Source: Ancylostoma caninum
Taxonomy: Eukaryota; Nematoda; Chromadorea; Rhabditida; Ancylostomatidae
Direction of reading: 5' to 3'
DNA length: 64,000 bases
NCBI GenBank assembly: GCA_037903475.1
Contig: JBAJFG010000549.1
Coordinates: forward strand, 2,232,001 to 2,296,000
Of the stretch, positions 58,301 to 64,000 are shown one piece after another. Below the pieces are notes generated by a model that ran no database searches, was not told the origin of the DNA, and saw only the letters and a program-made list of their open reading frames with translations. The translations under genes and the position numbers were made by a program. The stretch's first letter is position 1. Each line of letters opens with the position of its first letter.

Positions 58301-61300
58301 TTAAATGCTTTGCCAACCGCTGTCTGACATTTGCCCGGCAAAACAATAAAGCAGACACTTTTCAGCGGTCACCCATGGGACGGAAGTCGTCTTTGTTATC
58401 TCAGTAAAAATGCTACTTCCATGTGGAGTTATAATTGCTTGATAGGGAGTTCCGGGTCAGGAATCCCTAGGAAAGGTTTATGGTGCATTTATAGAAAACT
58501 ATATAATTATATGTGTAGTAGTATTATTTTAAACTGTATTTCTTTGTGCCCAGAAATATCCCGAATCTGTTCCTTCCTGTCACATATGTACGTATTTGGT
58601 CAAATCTGACGGTAAAATTCATTTTTCCTCACTTTTCAGGGTTTTTTAGACTTTTCCCACTCTGTTCTAAGACATAGATTTTAGCTACATGTATATCCTG
58701 AGACTTATCTACTGATGGAATACCACACTTTACTGTAGCAAGATAGAAGCCCACAACCTTTCTATACATTTTTGCCGAAAAATATCGCAACAGAATATCA
58801 GCACAATCCCAGCATAAACACAGCAAAAAGCCTTCACTGCATCCATAAATGCTCCTGTTCCTCTCTTTGCATTTCTCTTCTCTTTTTTCCCTCCGAGAAA
58901 AAAAAATGCAGCAACATTTGCTTGCCTAAGTGAGCCCAGATATATTCTTTTGCAAGGAGAAAATGTTTTCTGGAAACTTATAGAACAGAAAGTACAATTT
59001 TTTCATGGTGCACTGACTAGGACCGTGCTTCCGCTCGCCTCTGGACAGGCAGGATTTCCGCTGACATGCTCTGTCGTCCGTGGCTTTTTGCGACTTCGAC
59101 TGAAATGAGTGCACTAGGGATGGTGGTCTAAGCTAAAAACAGATTTAATTGCTTACTATCACAAGCATCGAACCAGGGTTTACAACGCCAACCTGCCACC
59201 ACTGCAAGAAATTTTATGTTTTTATCGGTGGTTATGCGGATCTTTTCTTTCCTTCATTGGATTCAAAAATTGGTTCCGCACTTCTCCTGTCACGACACGC
59301 CCATATTTAGCGAATTACCCGTTTTGTCAGAGAAATCTCTCATGAGCAACACTAAGGTTTATTAGGAACTTTTTTTGCGGTTGATGATATCCTACAAACA
59401 TTTGCGAGCTTAATCATGAGAAGGGTGTCTTCATATTTTTAAAGATATGTAGCTTCTTTAGTGCGTTTTCGCGTTTTCCTACCTGATTTTTTTTGCTGTT
59501 TCTTTTCAAATCTTTTTGAAACCCTTAAACTTCTCTTAAATCTTGCAGAACCTTTACGTTCAAAGCACATGTTTTCTTCTACCCCTCTATCCTTGTTTGT
59601 AATCGCTACCGTTCCTTTAATGTACATTTTGGTCGAATGCGGTCTCTGTGAAATTATTACATTGATAATAAATCTAGTAATTGTTCCCGGTGTCAGAATT
59701 CTTCATGCTCTTGTCCATCCTGGATCCACAATCTTTTCAATTGTCTTGTTTTTGTTCTAAGATAACTCCTAGTTGTCTTTCGCTTGATGCTTTTTTTCTT
59801 CTTAGTGGCTATGATCTGAAATGTGCTGCCTCCCATTCTCACCGTCCGCATCCATGTTCCTTTGCATTTTATCTACATTTTTACCCTACTTTACTTGCAC
59901 ATGCAGGCCAACACTATTTTTATTCTCGTTATTTCGAAATTTTCTTGCCTACTGTAGCCTCTTCCTTTAGTATCTATGATACATGAGTAGGACTGGCAAT
60001 AGAACAAATATGGGACAAGTCATAGGCCCTATTCTTCAGGGTAACAGTATTTTGAGGTTTCGTTGACAATTTTTGGAGCGCCCTGCAAAAAGGTTCTCCT
60101 TCGTGAAATTCACAGCACTTCTTTGGCACACTCTCATGTCCTTCTGATTAATTTTACACGTCATTCTTGTAAGGCTAGCATAGAGCGGCTATTTTTGCAC
60201 TACATAGCTTAACTGATTAATGGAAATCAGAACTTTTCTTCTGCAAAGCAAAGCGACTCACGTCTACCTGTTACTCTTTACTCGATTCTTGAATTTTTTC
60301 CAATACTGTCTCTGTGGCTCTCGGCTCTCCACAGTTTGCCCGTTTTTCCACACATATTTATGCAAATATGCTATCCTTCTCAGATCTTGTGAGACAATAT
60401 TCGTTTATATGCAGATTCGTTTTTAATGTGGATTCTTTCTTTTTTCCACAGTTCAGATGCGTTGTTTTCCAGATAAACATGGTGGAAGGAGGAGTGCGTA
60501 GACGTCGTCCAGCTTCCCACAGAGGTTAGTTTTTTTTTTAAAATTTTTTGCACATGCATTTAAAGATATAGATTTTAGTTATTATTCTGATCAAACTCTC
60601 ACTTTGAGGTTTATGAAACGATAGCACTAAGATTTCCTTTTTGGAAAGCGAGTGCTCCTTGCCGTAGTATGTACATGCCATTCCCCAAAGGATGCTTAAC
60701 GGTTTCTAAAATTCTAAATAGTTCTGGGGGTTTCTTGGATCTTTGCGAAGTCACTCATGATTTGCGTCTATTCCCCATAACTTTCCAAGAAATGCTGGAG
60801 TTTTACCATATAATTCTGCAGCGATATAGGGCGTTTTCCACACGAGCTTTCATTCTTATTCAAGAGCTTTTCCTCGGAGTTACTCGGTTTGATTTATAAT
60901 AAAAGTTTTCAAATGATGTTGGTCTCACTAAGAATGAGATGGACACGAGTGATAAATTCTGGGTAAAACAGATGGAAGTTTCCAACTGTGTACGTAAGAA
61001 TGGGCATGTACAAAAAGCTTTCATCTGGATTACAAATACTGTCGTTCACACACCGAAAAAAAAAAACTAATCTCATCAATTTGTTGTCAAGTGATAAATT
61101 CTGGGAGGTGTGCGGAGTCGAAAAACCCCCTCCCAGAATCTTCCATTATTTTTTATACCTGAGAAATTAGTTTATTCTTATTACCCGCAACAATTACTTT
61201 TTTCGGATATTCTCAGGCTTTTTGATGTAAGGCTATCCATGTGAAGCATACAAATTATCGTCCTCGTGCTCACCCCAACACGTAACACTTCAAACAAAGA

Positions 61301-61765
61301 AGTACTTCCAATGATGCTATCCCATAGCCGATGGGAACGCCTATGAATTCGAGGTATCGCTGGCGCACCGACGGGGCTCTGGTAAGCTGCGGTATCTTAT
61401 TACGTCTAGGTGCATTGGTACCTATCCTTTACCTTTTCTCTTCACTTTTTTTCACATTCTGATGAGAGCGATCTCTTGCAGTTGGCTTTTCAATGAGTTT
61501 CTCGGGGTTTAGGATCTAGAAGGCCGTAATTTATGGAATCATTCTAGGCATCGATTTTCTTGCCTTTGTTATTTAATAACTAAACTCACCCAGTGAAAGC
61601 TGAACGGTGCAGAAGCCAGAAATTACCGGCGTCTGTGGCGATTTGAACGACAAAGACATAAGAGCGTTCAGTCATAAGAGTATGGATGGATGTGTATGCG
61701 CATTCGGTCATCTCTTGGATGAGCTGCAGTAGGGAACGGATCACCTGTTTAGTTCGCTACCACTA
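55322..61765. other. Gene-poor region, part 3
   Basis: AT-rich with many short ORFs on both strands. The only signal I would note is the exon-like segment at 60473-60524. Confidence 0.4.
60473..60524 (+). CDS. Candidate first coding exon of an unidentified gene
   Basis: A good acceptor (TTTTCCAG at 60465-60472) is followed by ATG at 60479 and 15 codons (MVEGGVRRRRPASHR), then a GTTAGT donor in phase 1. An acceptor just before the ATG is what a spliced-leader trans-splice site would look like in nematodes. No continuation was identified, and the rest of the gene might lie beyond the right edge. Confidence 0.3.
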
Positions 61766-61964
61766 CAGTGCGTTTCAGAATTATAGGAACACCCGAATTT
61801 TTGCTGTAGCGAGCTTCATCGTGAACCAGTCGATCTGATTTTTCTTTCATTAGATTCAGGATGTGAAATCACCTCTAGAGGCATACTCTTCTTTAGCATC
61901 ATCGATACATAAGATTTTTATAGAGAAAGTTAGAAAAACCAGCGTTTCAAAATTATAGGGACAC
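61766..61964. mobile_element. Left end of a Tc1-like element with two direct TIR repeats
   Basis: CAGTGCGTTTCAGAATTATA, preceded by TA, recurs as CAGCGTTTCAAAATTATA at 61940 in the same orientation. Two direct repeats inside one end are the IR/DR type seen in several Tc1-like transposons. The matching right end was not found. Confidence 0.4.
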
Positions 61965-62039
61965 TTGGACTTGATGAGAGAATTTACCCGGAAAACCGAA
62001 ACTAACAGTGCAGTTGTTACCAATGGGTTATTCACTATT

Positions 62040-63028
62040 CAATGCTAATCCAAACGTCCGGGTCTTCAAACTGGTGAAGGCTTTCCAGAAGAGGTTCGAC
62101 GCAACATTGATCTTAGTCTCTTGAACGGTGCTTCAAAGTTTTTCAACGTAAAAATTCTGGATGCATTAAGCATGGAACCATCTAGAATTCGTTTTAGAAC
62201 CATCTTCCGCTAGAAATGAGAGTTCATGGCCTCGAGTTTGTGGTAGCTTTATCGTGCTGTGGTGGCTTGACCCACGGGAATAACTTCTTTAACCAAAGCA
62301 AACTTTTGTCAGCGATACCCACTCGGATCTGGTGTAGAATGATCACATAGACCTTGCTGAATGTCACTACTCCAAATTCTAATTGATACAAAGGCGATGA
62401 ACAGCCCACGACATGCACGAGGTCCAATTGACACTGCACATAGTCGCTTCCTCAACCCCATCATAAGAAGGGGACATATTCATGGCCTAAATTCTTCAAT
62501 GAAGCCTCTTTTCTGCTTGAATCGATCAAATTCTCTCATATTAGTGAAATCAGATAATATTCCTGGAGAAAAGAGATAGTTTCTCAAGACGGTACTTCGG
62601 AGGCGAAATGGCTTGTTCGAGCATGTCACGTTGTGCACGGCGTAAGCTGTTCAACGTCTTTGTATCAACTAAAATTCAACGTAGCAAATCCTGCGTGATC
62701 ATTCTATACCACATCTGAGTGGTTATCGTTGACAAAAGTTTGCTCTGGTTAAAGAAACTGCAGTTATCCCCGTGGGTCAAGCCACCACAGCACGATAAAG
62801 CTACCACAAACTCGACACCTTGTACCTGAAAAACGCCTGTGAACTCTCATTTCTAGCGGAAAATGCTTCTAAAACAAATTCTAGATAGTCCCATGCTTAA
62901 TGCATCTAGAATTCTTATGCTGAAAAACTTTAACGCACAGTTCTAGAAAGTGAGATCAATGTTGGGCCGAACCTCTTCTGGAACGCCTTCACCAGTTTGA
63001 AGAGCCGGATGTTTGAATAAGCACTGAA
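62040..63028. repeat. Long inverted (foldback) repeat
   Basis: The arms 62040-62346 and 62695-63028 are inverted copies with scattered differences and small indels, around a 348-bp centre. Shared segments include TCTTCAAACTGGTGAAGGC, CCCATGCTTAATGCAT and GTGGGTCAAGCCACCACAGC (read from the appropriate strand). No known transposase was recognised. Confidence 0.7.
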
Positions 63029-64000
63029 ATCCTTTGTTTTACTATGGGATGGGCACGGAAATATGATGAGTGTGTAACTTTTTCCATGTAAATGCGCTTT
63101 TGGGCTGCATACTGCTCGTCATGGGATTATGTGAACACCCTGTTGTACATACCTACTTATGTTGGGTTTACCGCTTGGGCATTCACAAATAGAAAGGAAG
63201 GCTCGGGGCTCAGGTGACAGACGACCCCCAAAATACGTGCGAAAATGTCTGTTTGTCTGGTTCATTTGGTTATTTCTTCCCCTTGCTTGAATATATGAGG
63301 TTTTTGCAAAAATATAATACAATGGTATTTGTTCTAAATGTCCTCCATGCCTTTGCAATCCTTACGTTTTTGGTAAGATTTTCTTCAAGTCTTGTGATGA
63401 AATTCTAGAAGATTTTTTTAAATTATAGCTGTGGATTATTTCGGAGTTTATTTCATATTTTACCTAGTGCGTTCCTCATTTAAGAAGGTAAATTGTTCCC
63501 TTTCATTTCCATGCTACGGAACCTAGGGTGTTAAAACGGGTTTCCCACTTACTTCCTTGCTGAGAATCAAATCAGAGTGCACTACAGTCCTGTCCGCATT
63601 GAATGATGAATGAATGATTTGCATAAGCTTTTCTGCTCTAATTAGTCTATCTTCAATAACTATGCACGTCAGCTACTACATAGTTCTCAATCACAGAGAA
63701 ATGGGCAGCCTTTCCCATAACAGTTGAAGCACCTACACTCAAATCTTCAGAACTAATGCCTTGCTGTTTACTCGCCTACAGCCCCCCCCCCTCAAAACTA
63801 TCGCGATAGTTCCAACGTCATGCTTCAGTGTGAGCCAGCTAGAGCTTATTAGAGCAAACCCTAAGGAAACGCTATTCTAACATTTCCATCTTGATATTAT
63901 GAAAATAAAATAAGTTTCTAGCGATGTGCACTGTTTGATATGAGAAGGCGGGTTCAATTTTTAGGTGAAACAAGGCAACGAAAACTATGCACTGCTTCCG
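63029..64000. other. Right edge, no gene recognised
   Basis: Short ORFs only, plus a C run near 63782. Nothing can be supported. Confidence 0.4.

Overview
The window looks like nuclear DNA of a parasitic nematode, most likely a strongylid hookworm such as Ancylostoma. The reasons are small exons split by GT-AG introns with short T-rich TTTCAG-type acceptors, AATAAA poly(A) signals, two mariner transposons, many small palindromic elements, numerous poly(G)/poly(C) runs, and a dense family of secreted two-domain Kunitz protease inhibitors. The species assignment is inference; there is no rRNA or mitochondrial marker.

The left 38 kb is a tandem array of seven Kunitz inhibitor genes, all on the + strand, starting at 567, 5267, 10121, 15583, 20714, 26319 and 33528 (called K1 to K7 here). 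Single-frame ORFs only show pieces of them; the intact reading appears after splicing. The grammar is strict. A TATA-like box lies 34 to 42 nt before the ATG. Exon 1 is exactly 40 nt and encodes the signal peptide core (phase 1). A 67-70 nt exon carries the first half of Kunitz domain 1 with the P1 loop (phase 2). A third exon completes domain 1 and the linker (phase 1), a fourth carries the P1 half of domain 2 (phase 2), and a fifth ends the gene. All seven spliced models sum to multiples of three. Predicted P1 residues (domain 1 / domain 2) are R/F, L/Y, R/K, K/L, R/H, L/R and R/K, so the array pairs trypsin-type loops with chymotrypsin- or elastase-type loops in different combinations.

Three members depart from the plan. 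K3 has an exon-fused, basic linker and a second domain that has lost both cysteines of the 14-38 disulfide. K7 has a long Lys/Glu-rich helical linker between its domains. K5 has an in-frame TAG just before the fifth cysteine of domain 1 but is otherwise intact.

Mobile DNA fills introns and spacers. There is a mariner with one nonsense codon (23098-24354), and a second mariner with a frameshift and a stop (45291-46581). A TA-flanked palindromic element occurs in two copies (8608-9559, 31309-32554); it carries TTAGGC (nematode telomere-type) hexamers and, in one copy, tRNA-like modules. hAT-type MITEs with 8-bp duplications lie at 6964, 35563 and 55088. Other MITEs lie at 13659, 16137/36834, 18343 and 28076/34588, with an RTE-type reverse transcriptase relic near 2917-3140 and a long foldback structure at 62040-63028.

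From about 37.8 kb to 64 kb the window is gene-poor and AT-rich. Apart from mariner 2, MITEs and simple repeats, I can only offer a candidate short coding exon at 60473-60524, a cysteine-rich terminal exon candidate at 42868-42976, and some weak ORFs. This part may be intergenic or the introns of a gene whose main exons lie outside.
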